From: Lepeophtheirus salmonis
Lineage: Eukaryota; Arthropoda; Copepoda; Siphonostomatoida; Caligidae
Direction: 5' to 3'
Assembly (NCBI RefSeq): GCF_016086655.4
Contig: NC_052138.2
Location: 36,281,403-36,345,402 of the forward strand
Length of the DNA stretch: 64,000 nucleotides
Of this stretch, positions 1-11,867 are shown piece by piece. Within the stretch, counting starts at the first letter, position 1. Each line of letters opens with the position of its first letter. The notes under the pieces were generated by a model. The model did no database searches, was not told the origin of the DNA, and was given only the letters and a program-made list of their open reading frames with translations. Both the position numbers and the translations under genes were made by a program.

Positions 1-1288
1 AGCAAAATTTGCTTTTATAATACCGAAGATATCTCCCTAAGAATTCTAGAGTGATAATGTCTGTTTTTTTATGAGTACACTCAAACGTAGCTACTCAATA
101 CTTGGATATTCGCTCATTGTTAATTACAGAATAATAATAACGGATATTTCATTTTTAATTAGGATATCATGAGCCAGGAAGCATTTTAGTCTCTAGAAGG
201 CTTACTGGTTGTGCTTTATCTACGCCCACTCGTTAATAAGCTTCATCTAAAGTTACTTTTATTATTGTATTTTGGTGTTAAATTTATTAGAATTTTGTTT
301 TCAAAAACGATATTTATATATATCATTTTTTTGGATGTTTTTTTTTCAAAAATTCATAGTCATTCATAATAAAAATTTATTTTTTGGGAAAAAAGTTTAA
401 ATTATGAGACATTGGAAATATAACATCCCATTTATAACACGTATTTATTCTGACTCTATCTAAGGGTTAAAAAAAAAAGAAGTAGGTACAAATAAGGTTG
501 TTTTTGTAGTAATGTACTATCATTCAAAACATTTGGGTGCTTCACGGAGCACCGTTTTGGATCCGTGCCTGTTCTATATCATTAGCTTATCAATAATCAT
601 AAAAACATTGAACAGAGTTTTTCCTTAATTTGTATTTAACTTTCAATTTAATGAACTAAAATACGAGGTTAATAAATTTTTAAATATGAAATACTTATAT
701 GCCGGATTTACCGGGAATTTTCTATAGGTGTAGAACCCTTACCCCTTATAAATGAAGAATAGCATTATAACATTACATTACTGGCATCAAAATAGTGGAG
801 GTTGAAAATTGACGACTCAATCAAAGATCGAACCTCATATCAATCAAACCTGAATTTCTAAGTCTATGACTTATTTTTATCAATTCATGAATAAAAATTA
901 ACTCTCAAGAGAACAATAAATAATTAATACTTATCTGTGGATTAAAGCCAAAATGTTAAATTATGCAGAGTTTTCTTTTTTAAGTTAGCGTTAGCTATAT
1001 TTTTGTTTTTAACTTTTGTTTTCTAATCCCTTCCAAATATTTTTCTTTTAACCAAAATAAAGAAACAACTTATTAGCAAAAACATTTTTGATATTTGTCG
1101 TCTCTTCATTAAGTATTAATCTAACTAAAAACTTGTTAGTGTTTCTCAAATGAATGAAATAATTACAATCAAGGATTTCCTATCAAGGTTATTTAACTGA
1201 TAAAATTCATGTTTTACAGCGGGCGTGAGCGAAACCAAGTTCAATATCTTGTCAAGGCTGCGGGAATGGGGGTAAAAAAATTATTTGT
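1..1288. other. AT-rich intergenic stretch
   Basis: No ORF of substance, no recognisable repeat end and no RNA gene seen. Low-complexity A/T runs only. Confidence 0.5.
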
Positions 1289-1855
1289 CTAAAGATGTCC
1301 ATCTTCTGCTTCAACCAAGGCCTCAATTCTGCTTCTGAAGACATAGCAGACCCTCACAACATATCTGCCCGGCATGATAGCCCATTGGTTCTCAAAGGAA
1401 TCTTAAAGGGTATTGACAGATTTTCCATAAGCCCAAAATTGCATAATCTTGGGAAGCAAACACAGGGGAGTATAGGGGCCAAAAGTTAAATGGCCAGAAA
1501 TCAGCCAGACTATATCGGCACCACTGCTGGATTTTGGCTGATTTAATAAGTAGCTAACTTTTCTTTCTAACATGTGAGGTCATACCAAGGTAACCCTCCC
1601 CCACCGCTCTGTGCACTGTGACTTACGAGACACTCAACTCCCCTGGTAGTTTTGGCATTGACCTTAATGGATTGTTCTCCATGGTTTCCCCCAATTGCTC
1701 CAAAAACTCATCAGTCATAACTTTATTCTTCCCTCTATTCCCCGGCTTCCTTTCCAGACTTTAAGCATCCTCGATCTTCTTCTTCACCTCATAAACAATT
1801 GTTGTTCCGTAAGGGATAATCTCACTGGGCAACTCGTAATGTTCTTGCTTAGATA
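1289..1855 (-). pseudogene. Decayed Tc1/mariner-type transposase, centre deleted
   Basis: Reading the minus strand gives an N-terminal helix-turn-helix-like segment (TTIVYEVKKKIEDA), a linker (NKVMTDEFLEQLGETMENNP) and a second DNA-binding segment (VTVHRAVGEGYLGMTSHVRK). It then jumps to the C-terminal tail (YVFRSRIEALVEAEDGHL, stop at 1289-1291). In this superfamily the tail FRSRIEAVV..GGHIE normally follows the third catalytic acidic residue. The first two catalytic Asp motifs are absent, and there are several in-frame stops, so it cannot make transposase. The family is inferred from the motif order; no terminal inverted repeats were found. Confidence 0.75.
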
Positions 1856-1883
1856 TAATAGGACTTATTGTTGTCTGATTTGA

Positions 1884-3109
1884 TGAAAATAAGTATCATT
1901 TGAAAGCAGAAATTCCAAGCTTTAAAACTTTTGTTATACAAAACCTCAGAAACTTACTTTTTTTACCGAAAATTGGCTATAAAGATCTTTATGCGATTTA
2001 CTAAATCACATTATACTATTGGTGCATCCCAAGTGAATAATGTCCATAACTAAATTTATTGATTAGTCCATGGTGATAATTACATATCTGTTATTTTAGA
2101 GTCGATGCTAATCATAATAATACTAATAATTTTTGCTTTCATCAAGAAAATATTATATAGGAATTTCAACCTATTCTCATTGGATTCATTTACTACAAAA
2201 GATCAAGAACTTCATCCCATCTCTCAACATTCCTTGGGTGTAGAATGAGTTTGTTCACAGCTTAGCATTATATAATTTGAGATTACCAGCTAAAATGAAA
2301 TACAGTCAAACGTTTATGTTGTTGGAATACTAAGCTCTAAGTACACTCTAACTCTGATATTGCTGACCAATATCGAATTTCGAAGAAAAAAATGTTTATT
2401 AAACAAAACAGAATCAATCGAAAATATTTTTAATTATATAAATGTTACTCAATTTAAGATATTCGATAAAATTTTGATAGCAATTTGAGAGCCCTAAAAA
2501 TGGATAAATATTTGATAATTTTCATATGATAGGTAATCTCCTAGAAGAACCATTAGAAGCCTTTATATTAATTACAGCTAAAAACCTTTTTTTAATTGGA
2601 ATTAACAAAATATTTACGGACTTAATGAATTCGTTTTTCTATCATTAAAATAAAGATCAATGCAATGTTATTTTTTTGGAGGTAAGTAAATAGGATTATT
2701 TACATATATGTTTTGTCTACAAGTAAAAAGATTTAAAAATGAAGGTAAATTGTGCTGCAATGTGCCAATTACCTTTCATGCGTAGTATTAGTATAATATG
2801 ACAAAAAAAACTATGAGAAGGGATAAGAATATGTATTCCCTTAGGCCTAATAAACATAGATATTAGTGTTGCGATTTGGTCTGAAAATTCTAGACCGGGA
2901 TGAGACCATTACATTTTTTTAGTATATTGAACTAATTCGGTCCTTTAACCCTTTACATGATATTACTATCTCGTTTTCAATTTCTACTTCGTTGCCACGG
3001 ACGAAATACTTCTTCTAAAAAAAAAATAGGCAATTAAAAAAGAATGATAATTAGACTGGGATTAGAGTACACAGAAAGATCGTTGGTTTTGAATTGAAAA
3101 TCTGACAAA
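1884..3109. other. AT-rich stretch without gene
   Basis: Nothing coding seen. Around 2865-2950 there are short GGTCC/GACC-type words like those in the dispersed repeat described at 32130-32360, but too few to call a copy. Confidence 0.4.
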
Positions 3110-3298
3110 TTAGATATGGATGGGACTTAGATGCCAATGGTATTTTATAAATTTCAGGGACTCTTTTATTGCTGTGAAATTTAACCTTCCCAGAGCATCT
3201 ATCCCTCCACTGATCCAAGATCCATGGTTTTTTAATTTTGCCATGATTCTTCTCTCACAAAAGATTGATGATGATTGATGACTCCAACCCACTCTCAA
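3110..3298 (-). pseudogene. Possible Tc1-like transposase core fragment
   Basis: A 62-codon open stretch contains KNHGSWISGGIDALGRLNFT. This has the rhythm of the 'GGGSVMVWGGIS..GRT.L' block between the first and second catalytic Asp of Tc1 transposases. Nothing on either side supports it, and the key Trp is displaced. It may equally be chance. Confidence 0.22.
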
Positions 3299-3299
3299 A

Positions 3300-3880
3300 A
3301 GATTGAAATGTTGTCAGCTTATATGCTATTTATTAGGAATCAGGGATTTTGCATTACATCAGGTGTGGTTATTTAAAAAACAAAACAAAAAGTCAAGTAT
3401 TTGAATTTGTTTAACAGGAAATTGACTTGTATTTGAAAAATATATCAATTTCATACGGGTTTCAAAGAAAAATTCGGTCTGAATTGGTGTTAAAAAAAAA
3501 GCTTGGATCCGTTTCATTTAAAATTCAGTCAAGGCAGATCTTATAGATTAGAGGTTCCCAAATTGGATGTTGCAACACCTGAACGTGTTCTAGGGATGGT
3601 ACAATGTTCAGCCGGCCACCAACATCAGAATTTATTAAAAATCTGGAGAGGTTGGAGACGAAATGTCCTTGAAAAGGTAGAATATTGTCTAACCCCTGTG
3701 TCCTCTCACTCATAAATTAACTACATTCATAAGGTTCTTCATCTCTTAAACCACACCCTTGTCTGCCATTTATCTATGCAATGGGCAGAGACCTTCACTC
3801 TAAGAGATGACCAGGAGATTCCAACAATTAGGATAGGAGATTGATCCAGAGCTCCAGTTTTGACTAGCATATTAGCCACT
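3300..3880. other. Unassigned segment with opposed short ORFs
   Basis: Open frames of about 60-70 codons overlap on both strands at 3503-3715. Composition is less AT-rich than the surroundings, as expected for an old mobile-element or exon remnant. I recognise no domain in either frame. Confidence 0.2.
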
Positions 3881-3926
3881 TTTTTTTTTTTAAATGTGAA
3901 CGTTTATTGTGAAAAAATGAACAAAT

Positions 3927-4312
3927 TTAATTTTCTAAGTATGCACTTTCGCTAGCCAAACATTTTCCCCATCTTTCAAGCAATTTATGGATGCCTTTCC
4001 AAAAAATATTGCTTTCTTCTGAAGGGATCTGGCCTTGCGGTTGGTTTGGTCTTGCCGTCTCACGATCTACATATGATCTTTTTCGTTTCAGATTCATGAA
4101 ATAGACCCACTTGTCATCGCAAGTTAGGATTCGATGCAAAAACGACTCCCTTTTGTACCGGGCGAGCAGCATTTCACAAAGGGTGACTCGGTTTTTTTGC
4201 TGCCTTTCATTCAGTTCATGTGGCATCCATCTACCGATCTTCAAAAAATTTCACATTGCTTTTAAACGTTTTCCACTAGTCCAACAGTCAACACCCAATT
4301 GCACCTCTGCAC
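3927..4312 (-). pseudogene. Mariner transposase remnant, internally deleted
   Basis: The minus frame contains the mariner hallmark WMPHELN (family WVPHEL) and then the first catalytic block LTCDDKWVYFMN (family VTCDEKW). It continues SYVDRETARPNQPQGQ, then jumps directly to the C-terminal block GIHKLLERWGKCLASESAYL (family 'LP.RW.KC....G.YF'), with the stop at 3927. The region with the second and third catalytic Asp is deleted. The N-terminal part is weak and broken by a stop near 4247. It belongs to the true mariner lineage, unlike most other copies here. Confidence 0.85.
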
Positions 4313-4324
4313 GGGATTAACACA

Positions 4325-4420
4325 AAATACCATGGATACATTGTAAATCGTCTTCCTAGAGGCCCCAGTCAGCTCCCTGATGGCCTTCTGGGAAAGGAGG
4401 AGCGTTTGAGTTTGTTACAG
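4325..4420 (-). pseudogene. N-terminal transposase fragment (helix-turn-helix)
   Basis: The minus strand reads LLLSQKAIRELTGASRKTIY, matching the start of the transposase at 38655-39113 (ALSKKAIRDQTGATRKTIYK). It abuts the mariner remnant directly. This is only the first ~30 residues; the rest is missing. The adjacency looks like a breakpoint between two different transposons. Confidence 0.65.
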
Positions 4421-4777
4421 ATTTGACATTCCCACCCTGGATATAACAATGCACTGAATATATACATACTGGTCCTAAATGAAAGGTTTCTCTAATTTTC
4501 TTATTTATTTATATGTGAATATAATATTGCATGACTTTGTTTTTGTATTATTTTCTTCCTTGTCTTTAGTTTTTGTTTTAATTGTTGTTGTTGCTAGTGG
4601 AAAAAGTGGTAGCTTTACTACTACTCCTCCTGATACATATGTTTACTTAATTACTATAATTACAATATTTATGACATAGTATAATATGAGAAAGCAAAAT
4701 GGAAGAAACGTCAGAACCTTTCACAAAAAATGTCAGAGAAAATAAATACAACATTTAAAGTAATAAAACGTAAAATA
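4421..4777. other. Short AT-rich stretch
   Basis: A 66-codon hydrophobic open frame (4479-4679) reflects T-rich composition. I see no gene here. Confidence 0.4.
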
Positions 4778-5404
4778 CCGAGTGGTCAATTAAGATCTGA
4801 AGACTTTGAATTTTATACTTCCAAAAGATATAATTTATTAATTAACAATAGAATTATAGAATAATAGAATTAATAGAAGATAGCAGACTACAGCCGCAGC
4901 GGATGAAGTCCTCTATTATGGCTGTAGGAGGCCAAAAGTTTCAAAAAAGAGTTCATAATAACTCAAGAGACTCATTCAAAAGAGTTTTGGTACGGGGAAG
5001 AAGGTTCTTTTTAGTGCTGTTGTCAAAAATTGACCTCTCCACCCTCATAAGGCTCTTTCCTCCACTATTTTGATATCTCTCTGGAAGTATTGTGTGAACC
5101 CCCAGCTTATCTTGCACAGGCCGTAAAAGACTTCTGTGGATCGGCCTGGGCTGTTTTATTTCACACTTCAGGGTCCAGTATGGTCGTTTTAGCAAAGTCA
5201 TTTTTCGTCTCCAACATTTTGGACTTGCTAATGACGTAGAAGGATGTCCTGGAGACACCCAACTACTTCAATCAAGTTCAAGTTTGTATCATTTTGTAAC
5301 TAATTGTTTATGTTTCTATATATAGAGATATGACTTCATTTTAACCCCTCCACCTTTTTCAATTATTGAATTAGTAAGCATTCAGATTTTATGGGACAGC
5401 CTGG
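4778..5404 (-). mobile_element. Gutted Tc1-like element, six-copy family, copy B
   Basis: The left end CCGAGTGGTCAATTAAGATC is preceded by TA. The right end, read inward, is CCAGGCTGTCCCATAAAATC and is followed by TA, so a TA-flanked Tc1/mariner insertion of ~627 bp is likely. The minus strand carries transposase N-terminal sequence (GGKSLMRVERSIFDN, TKTLLNESLELL). After that the frame breaks and only a scrap of C-terminus remains (EDFIRCGCSLL near 4890). The catalytic core is absent. This is the most reduced member of the family. Confidence 0.8.
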
Positions 5405-5409
5405 TATAT

Positions 5410-7350
5410 GTATTTTATTTATCTATTTGTTTGTAGGCATGAATTAAAAGTTTATGAGTGATGTACTATGAATGTACAATACATAGTGTTAGATTATATT
5501 TATTGTTCTAAACACACGCTTTCTACTTTTCAAACAAGTAATGGGATGTAACTAAAAAAGTTTGTATTAAAACGTATTTTGAGAAGATATACAAAATTAC
5601 TTCAATTTCATAAGGTAAATTATGGGCAACATCCTTTTGAAAGAAGTCCTCTTGAGCTAAAAGCTTACCAAAGAATAATACTTTATAGAGGGTGACCAGA
5701 AATCAACTTAAATGACTTGGATGCTTATATACGGTATCTGACAACCCTTTTTTCAGGCTAAATAATGTATACAAAATAAGTAATGCTGTTTGTATGCTCT
5801 CTTAGCGGCAAGTTTCATTCAGATAGCTTAAAAAATGAATTCACAAGAACAAAATCCGAAAATCCTTCCCACTCTCTGTCAAGAAAACTTTCACAAAAGA
5901 CTAGCTTCTCAACGGTAGAAATGATAGCTACATTTTAGAGAAAAGGTGAAAGGTATTGACCATGTAAAGCCTTTATCATGGTTTTCAGGTGCAAATGGGG
6001 GAAAAGGATGTCCCCCTACTTTACAAAACAATTAACAAGTCTGTCGACATGGAGGCCTACTAATTTAAAAAAGTTTGAAAAAGCCTTGCTTACAAGTTTT
6101 ATTTAAAAATATTATTTTAAATATTTTGAAAATTAAAATTTCATTGCTGTATTTTTAAAGCAATCTCTTGATTCCACGTTTTGCTGCCGAGCCCTGCATT
6201 TTTTTAATACTATTTTCGTACCTATCAGATATTTGATGAGTCAGATACTTTATAAATAAGTATGACTCCGGAAATTATGAAAAAAAATTAAAAAGAATGT
6301 AACGAGTCACAAGAGACTTCAAAAAGGTAATTAAAAGACCTGCTTTAGTATTATATACTGTTAATCCAAAACCATGACTTGACTAAAAAACCCATTAAGT
6401 AAATAATATTAATTTACATACAAAAGCGTATTTATTAATTGTTCTATACTTTAAAAAAATACTCAGCTCCCAGCGTTGCATACTATAATGATTAGATGAA
6501 ATATTAGGTTAATGGACTATCAACAACAACAATCAAATATACAGGAGAAAATGCAAAAAGTTCTAGCAAGGACACGTTTCATTAAAAAATAAAACCTGTC
6601 TCAAACAAATAACTAAAAAAATGATTAATTTTTCGGTGTGGTTAGTACATAACGTTTTTCATTTGGTTCTAGGACAGACGTACCTCTTGGATTCTTTACC
6701 AAGGAACTTACGTACTTTTTTTATGCACAGTAAATAACAAATCATCAAAATCGCAGTTTTTTTAATATTGTTTTTTCTTTATTAGGCTTCCTTAGGAGCA
6801 CATGTTTTTATTTTTTCTGTTTTTAATTAACCATTAAATGACATTTTAAATTACAGAGTTTCAAAATGCATTGTCGAGCAAGTAGCAAATTAAAAAAAAA
6901 ACAGATGCTCCCATGTTTTATTAAAAAAAAAAGCATAAATTAAAAAAAAAAAAGTCAAAATTAAATTAAACTTTGTTTTAACAAATAATAAAAATCGTTG
7001 TACGCTTTTATTTTAAATTTACAAGCCCTTACTTACATATATACAGCTGATATTTAGTATGTGTACATATATGAGCTGTCGATTTGTCGGCTCGTGCTGT
7101 ACGTATGTGTTCTGACAGCGTTTTCTTCTAAAAGAAACAGGGGAAAAAGGCCCAAAGTTCGTTTGGAGTTAGTTTATTCTTCCCAAACAAAAATTATTAT
7201 ATGAAACTTGTTAGAAATTGTTTACAGCTTTATAATCGCTACTTCAAACTCAACCAATTAAAGTTACAAATAGTCGAAGGGGAGAGAGAGTAAAAAATAA
7301 ACAGCTGACAACAAGTTACAGGGATAATTTTTTTGTAAGTGAGTTACGAG
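5410..7350. other. Long AT-rich stretch without gene
   Basis: No convincing coding frame. A less AT-rich patch at 5790-6060 may be an old element fragment, but I could not assign it. A/T runs are frequent at 6890-6950. Confidence 0.4.
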
Positions 7351-7478
7351 TTATTGTATAATTTATTTCAATACTTTTAAAATGGCATTCCTTGGAGCAT
7401 AGGGAACAAAATGCATAAAAAACACACGATTGTAGATGGTTTGTTTAAAATAAAACAAAATTCTATAATACATAAGAA

Positions 7479-7673
7479 CTAGCTAAAATCTCCGAGCCTC
7501 AGCAGGAGTAGGGAATGGGCAACAGGTATAGGTAAATGAGCCGGAATAAAATTTCCTTCTCTTCTCAGTTCTATGATTACCCTCAAACTCCTTACTTTAA
7601 TATTAAAAACTACAAACATCGACTCTTGTAATAGTTGACAGAATAAATAAGATCGTAAACCCTCCACCGAATA
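7479..7673 (-). CDS. Candidate terminal exon of an unidentified host gene
   Basis: The minus strand is open from about 7673 to a stop at 7479-7481. It includes VEGLRSYLFCQLLQESMFVV and, near the end, AHLPIPVAHSLLLLRLGDFS. A possible splice acceptor (CTTTAGGTTTAG) sits just upstream. A GTAAGG donor-like site lies inside, so the exon could also end there. On the same strand an AATAAA lies about 115 bases past the stop (near 7360), a plausible polyadenylation signal. I do not recognise the protein. Amino-acid composition is unlike the transposons, and it neighbours the next candidate exon in the expected order. This is hypothesis only. Confidence 0.3.
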   Translation of the reverse strand, partial: YSVEGLRSYLFCQLLQESMFVVFNIKVRSLRVIIELRREGNFIPAHLPIPVAHSLLLLRLGDFS

Positions 7674-7710
7674 ACACTAAACCTAAAGATATCCACAAAC
7701 CTCAAAGATT

Positions 7711-8226
7711 TTATAAAAAATTGTTTTTAAATTTAGTCACATCACATTTATTGAGTCTTTCAGTATACAAATCAAGCCTTCCTTTTTCCGATTTATTGTG
7801 ACCTATAAGGATCATGGACTTATTTGAACTTGGAGACCACAGGGCAAGTAAGACTTTTGAAATGAATAGTACGATTTTTTTATAGGAAGGGAATAACATC
7901 ACCAACCAATCAGTCATGGAGATCGATGTTTTAAAAGAAGCCTCCAAGAGCCCAAGAGTCATGCTTACTTTCAGACACTTGTAAAATAAAAGAAAAAAGG
8001 TTTCTTTCTTCAAGGCACATTTCATCTCTTTCTCTTTAAAAAGATGTATTGGTAAATAATGAAGAGAAGGGTTTGCGAAGAGTTTGCTCGATCCCTGGAC
8101 AACATTTTCATTAGAAAGGGGTTCAAGACGTTGTAGCCTCCTCTTGACTAAGTTGGATAAAGTTTCCTTTGTCAGGCTTCCATTGACAGAATCAAAGATT
8201 TTCTCAAACAGCACAGTCTTCACAGT
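7711..8226 (-). CDS. Candidate internal exon, unidentified protein
   Basis: The minus strand is open for ~170 codons, unusually long for this AT-rich sequence. It begins ACTGTGAAG immediately after an AG (TTATTTAACTGGTAG), where the in-frame TAG is exactly the splice-acceptor position. There is no ATG near the start, consistent with an internal exon. The first part (TVKTVLFEKIFDSVNGSLTK through ALKKETFFLLFYKCLK) looks protein-like and ends at a GTAAGC donor-like site near 7972. After that the frame happens to stay open to a stop at 7711. No domain was recognised. The alternatives are an old pseudogene or a chance frame. Confidence 0.38.
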   Translation of the reverse strand, partial: TVKTVLFEKIFDSVNGSLTKETLSNLVKRRLQRLEPLSNENVVQGSSKLFANPSLHYLPIHLFKEKEMKCALKKETFFLLFYKCLKVSMTLGLLEASFKTSISMTDWLVMLFPSYKKIVLFISKVLLALWSPSSNKSMILIGHNKSEKGRLDLYTERLNKCDVTKFKNNFL

Positions 8227-8229
8227 CTA

Positions 8230-9500
8230 CCAGTTAAATAAATATAATGATTTAATCTTTTTATAATCCTATAAATTCTGTAAATTTTAAACTCTAAACT
8301 CTTTATGCAGTTGGACCAACAGAAGTAAGGACTGGTAATTATTTCTGTTTATTTCGAATTAAATTACTATCAAAGGGGCAGTAATCGAATAGTTAGAGAA
8401 AATGATGAAATTGGATATCTACCATTTCATTTCTTGCTTTTTGAAAGAAAGTTGGAGAAATACAATTTAGATAGCTCTCTGACATCGATCCATCAAAATA
8501 TGATAAAAAATAATATATTTTCCCCTTCATTCTGTCTCTTAATCAATTCTGTTTTCTGAGTCTCTTCATATTTTGGGAAAGCAATTAGATTTCTTCCTTG
8601 TTTTAGATATTTTATTGATGACTATGGCCTACATAAGTGGATATTTGCATGACAATTATCTTGGCATGCCAAGGATGTACGATAATAATATATGCAACAA
8701 GGTTTATTGGCTCTGTAAATGTCTTAGAATTGAAATATTATATAATATGCCAACATAAATAAATAAATAAAAAATTTAAACACAATGTTAGATTCATACA
8801 AGGCCATTAACGCTGAGACTCTGCAATATTGAACAAGTTGTTTAACAAATTTTTCTATTAAAAAGACATTTTTTTCAATAAAAAATGGTATATAAGCCTT
8901 TAAATTTGTATAATATTCCTTCAAAACTATTGTAAAATATAGTGGTATAAAAAAGTATGTCGGTAAAATATCCTAAAGTTGTCCGTCACGCTATTTTTAA
9001 GTAAATCCTATCTGCTATAGTACATTTTAAGAGTACTTCATATGTCAAAAAGATTAAAATAAACTAGAGTAGGAGTGTTCAAAATGTGGTAAAGAAAGCC
9101 ATGATAAAAAATAATAATCCTTCACTCTTTGAAAAGCACAAACCATGAAATGCCCAAGATTATTGAGCTTCCCCCACATTTTTTATCTATTTTTTATGGT
9201 ATTTACAATTTTTTTACTGGTTTAGTGCCTCCCCCCCCCCCCCACATAGAATCTGTTCCTCCCAGATTGCAAACAGCTGATCTAGAGAATCATAAGTATA
9301 GTTAAAAACAAAACAATAAAATATTTATGGAGATAAATTAGCTTAAATATTGGATGTTTAAATACCTAGCTTGTAACTTATTTTGCATATATAGTCAAAC
9401 AGTTGTAGGGTGGCTTACACATTAAAGACTCGTCCTTGTCATAAAATTTCAGGGAGGAAGCAAAATTACGTATCGTACGTTATTGAGTCGTGCATAAGAT
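8230..9500. other. AT-rich stretch with a C homopolymer
   Basis: No gene seen. A run of 13 C lies at 9231-9243. On the plus strand TTTATGCAG followed closely by GTAAGG at 8303-8330 resembles acceptor and donor around a 14-base gap, almost certainly chance. Confidence 0.35.
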
Positions 9501-9504
9501 CATG

Positions 9505-11346
9505 CTTTTAAAGTCAGAAGGATTTTGGGAAAGTACCGAGAGAAGAAAATTACTTTAAATACTAATAAACTTATATTTGATCACCCAAAAGTAAAATTTT
9601 GTGGATATTACATATGTAAAGAAGACACGGAAGTTGATCCTCACAAATTGTGGGCAATTACTAAATTTCTGAATACAAAATATAGAAAGGATCTTATGAG
9701 TTTTATTGGCTTAGTTAATCAACTGAGTCCATTTTCATCAAAGATAAAGAGAAGCAGCGGATAAGAGAATTATTATCATCAAAAGTAGAATTCAAATGGC
9801 CTACTAACCATACCTTATCCATGGATAAATTGAAAGAAATGCACCATTCGATCCGAAATTAGAAACATGCAATGCCTCACAAATTAATAGTTTAGAATAT
9901 GTGTTTCGTCAAAGACATAAAGAGGGATGGAAGTTAATACGATGCAGATCTGGATTTTTGTCTAGTGCAGAGACATGGTATACAATGATCGAATTGGTGT
10001 GCTTTGGAATTTTGTTGGAAAAGAAGAAGTGACGTATATTTTTTGCTGGATTACTTATATTGACAGTTATAATTAGTCATAAACATCTTATTCCTATTTT
10101 AAATAGTTACATTATGGAAATGGTTGAAAATGCGAGATTGATCTGTTATAAACTAAAGTTGTCCATGTATCCATTTAGAGCAGAATGGAGGAAAAGAAAG
10201 TATTATGAGATACTGAACACATTATCAAGGGAACCTGTGTTATCTCCAGAAGTTCATGAAAGTATTAAAGAAAAAGTTGGTATCATAGAAACGCAGTAAT
10301 ATGAATTGCAATTATTAGAATGGGTCAATCAGAAGAAGAAAGAAAATAGTTGATCCATTAGTAGAAAATATTTATGAAGAGTCTTTAAGAGATCAAGAGT
10401 ATATCGACCTAGTAAATGCTATTGAAAATAATGTAATTAAAGATGGAGTGAAACCATACATGGAAATTTTACTTGAATTGATCACTGAAGGAAGACTTGT
10501 TTTATATGTATAAACATCGTTTGATAATTCCAAAAGGTAAAAGGAAAAAGATTTTGGAAAAACTTCATTATTAACATCAAGGAATAGAAGGGACAAAGAG
10601 AAGATCCAGACAAATGGTTTATTGTTTATTGGACGAGAATGAATATGGAAATTCAAGAAATAGTTCCATCATGCGGGAAATGTAGCAATATTTACCAAAG
10701 GAATCATTTTTGTGTGATAAGAACGTTCGAAATTGCATCTTTACGCTGATAGACTATCTGTTTTTTTAAAGAGATGGAGCATAACATAGGGCAATCACCT
10801 CCTCATTATCCTCAAAGTAACGGTCACGCTGAAAGTAAAGTAAAAGCAATGAAGGCATTATTAGAAAAAGGTAAATGGAAATTATGGATCAGAAGATTTT
10901 TTTCTTGAATTACTTGAGTTAAGAAATACTCCAAAGATGGATGGAAAATGACCTAATAAAATGTTATTTGGTCATCAAGTCCGATTTAGTATACCACAAG
11001 ATGGGAAAACGGTCCAGACTCAATTTGTGATGAGGAGAGACGTAGAGAAGAAGAATTAAGTTATTATTTTAAGTACAAGAGACGTACTTGAGTTAGATGT
11101 GGGAACTAATGTATTAGTATAAAGTTATAGAACTTGGAGAAGGTCAAATGTAGGTGAAGTCTTAGAAAAGGGAGTCATTGGAAGCTACTGTGTCCGATTA
11201 GAGTCTGATAAATATTATAGAGAAACAGGAGGTTCTTGAAAAGGAAATATGGAGTCAGTTAACCTAAGAAAATGATTGGCATTCCTAAATGCAAGGAATT
11301 ACGAAGATCCTAAATAGTTCAAAAGAATTTGAACTAAGAAGGGAGA
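9505..11346 (+). pseudogene. Ty3/Gypsy retrotransposon pol remnant (RT end, RNase H, integrase)
   Basis: 9510-9760 reads as the C-terminal part of reverse transcriptase (KFCGYYICKEDTEVDPHKL, DLMSFIGLVNQLSPF). 9765-10300 continues into RNase H with frame breaks (ISHKHLIPILNS at 10070, family 'TDHKPL'). 10300-11340 holds integrase, clearest at SPPHYPQSNGHAESKVKAMK near 10800, the conserved block around the third catalytic Glu. Numerous stops and frameshifts make it non-functional. The 5' half (LTR, gag, protease, most of RT) is missing. It ends in a polypurine tract (AAGAAGGGAGA) and LTR start. No envelope gene is visible. Confidence 0.88.
11336..11346 (+). other. Polypurine tract of the Gypsy remnant
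   Basis: AAGAAGGGAGA lies immediately before TGTTTGG. This is the expected plus-strand priming site next to the 5' TG of an LTR. Confidence 0.6.
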
Positions 11347-11590
11347 TGTTTGGATTTTGGGTAGTTTACTAGACTGGTTAGAGCGTCGCTCTCTGTAGCA
11401 GTATGTACTGTACAAGAAAATTATTATAGGTATGGGATTTACCATAACTTTATATATTTAATGAACTGATTATTAGTTAATGATATAATATAATTGATTG
11501 TAAAAATAAGATAATAATCAGTCGTTATCATTATTGGATCGTTTTAAACATAATACTTAGTAGGCTTGAATAACGTTATAATACAATGTT
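11347..11590 (+). repeat. Probable 3' LTR (start clear, end uncertain)
   Basis: It begins TGTTTGGATT directly after the polypurine tract. It contains a segment reminiscent of a tRNA box A (AGACTGGTTAGAGCGTCGC at 11372-11390). The matching 5' LTR is not in the window, so the 3' boundary (somewhere near 11590, after ATAATACA) is a guess. Confidence 0.45.
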
Positions 11591-11867
11591 TTTTAAGAAA
11601 AATTATTGTTAAATGAAATATGGAACAACTATTCAAAAAGTCCAAATGTGAGTTAAAACAAATATAAGATAATTTATTCTGTTAGAAGTCATAAAATTAA
11701 GTAAACGAAAATTATTATTTTCAAAAGGGGGTTGCAAAAAAAAACACGCGATTATTGGGAAATGGTAAAGAATAGAACCACGTAAATTCACAATGGAGGG
11801 AAAGGATATAATTATAAATAAAAAAAACCAGTGATTTTTTTTCCTTACCAATAAAATATTTTACATA

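Noticed and set aside
8303..8330. 14-base micro-exon between TTTATGCAG and GTAAGG
   Set aside because: Such pairs are expected by chance in AT-rich DNA, and no flanking plus-strand exons are visible.
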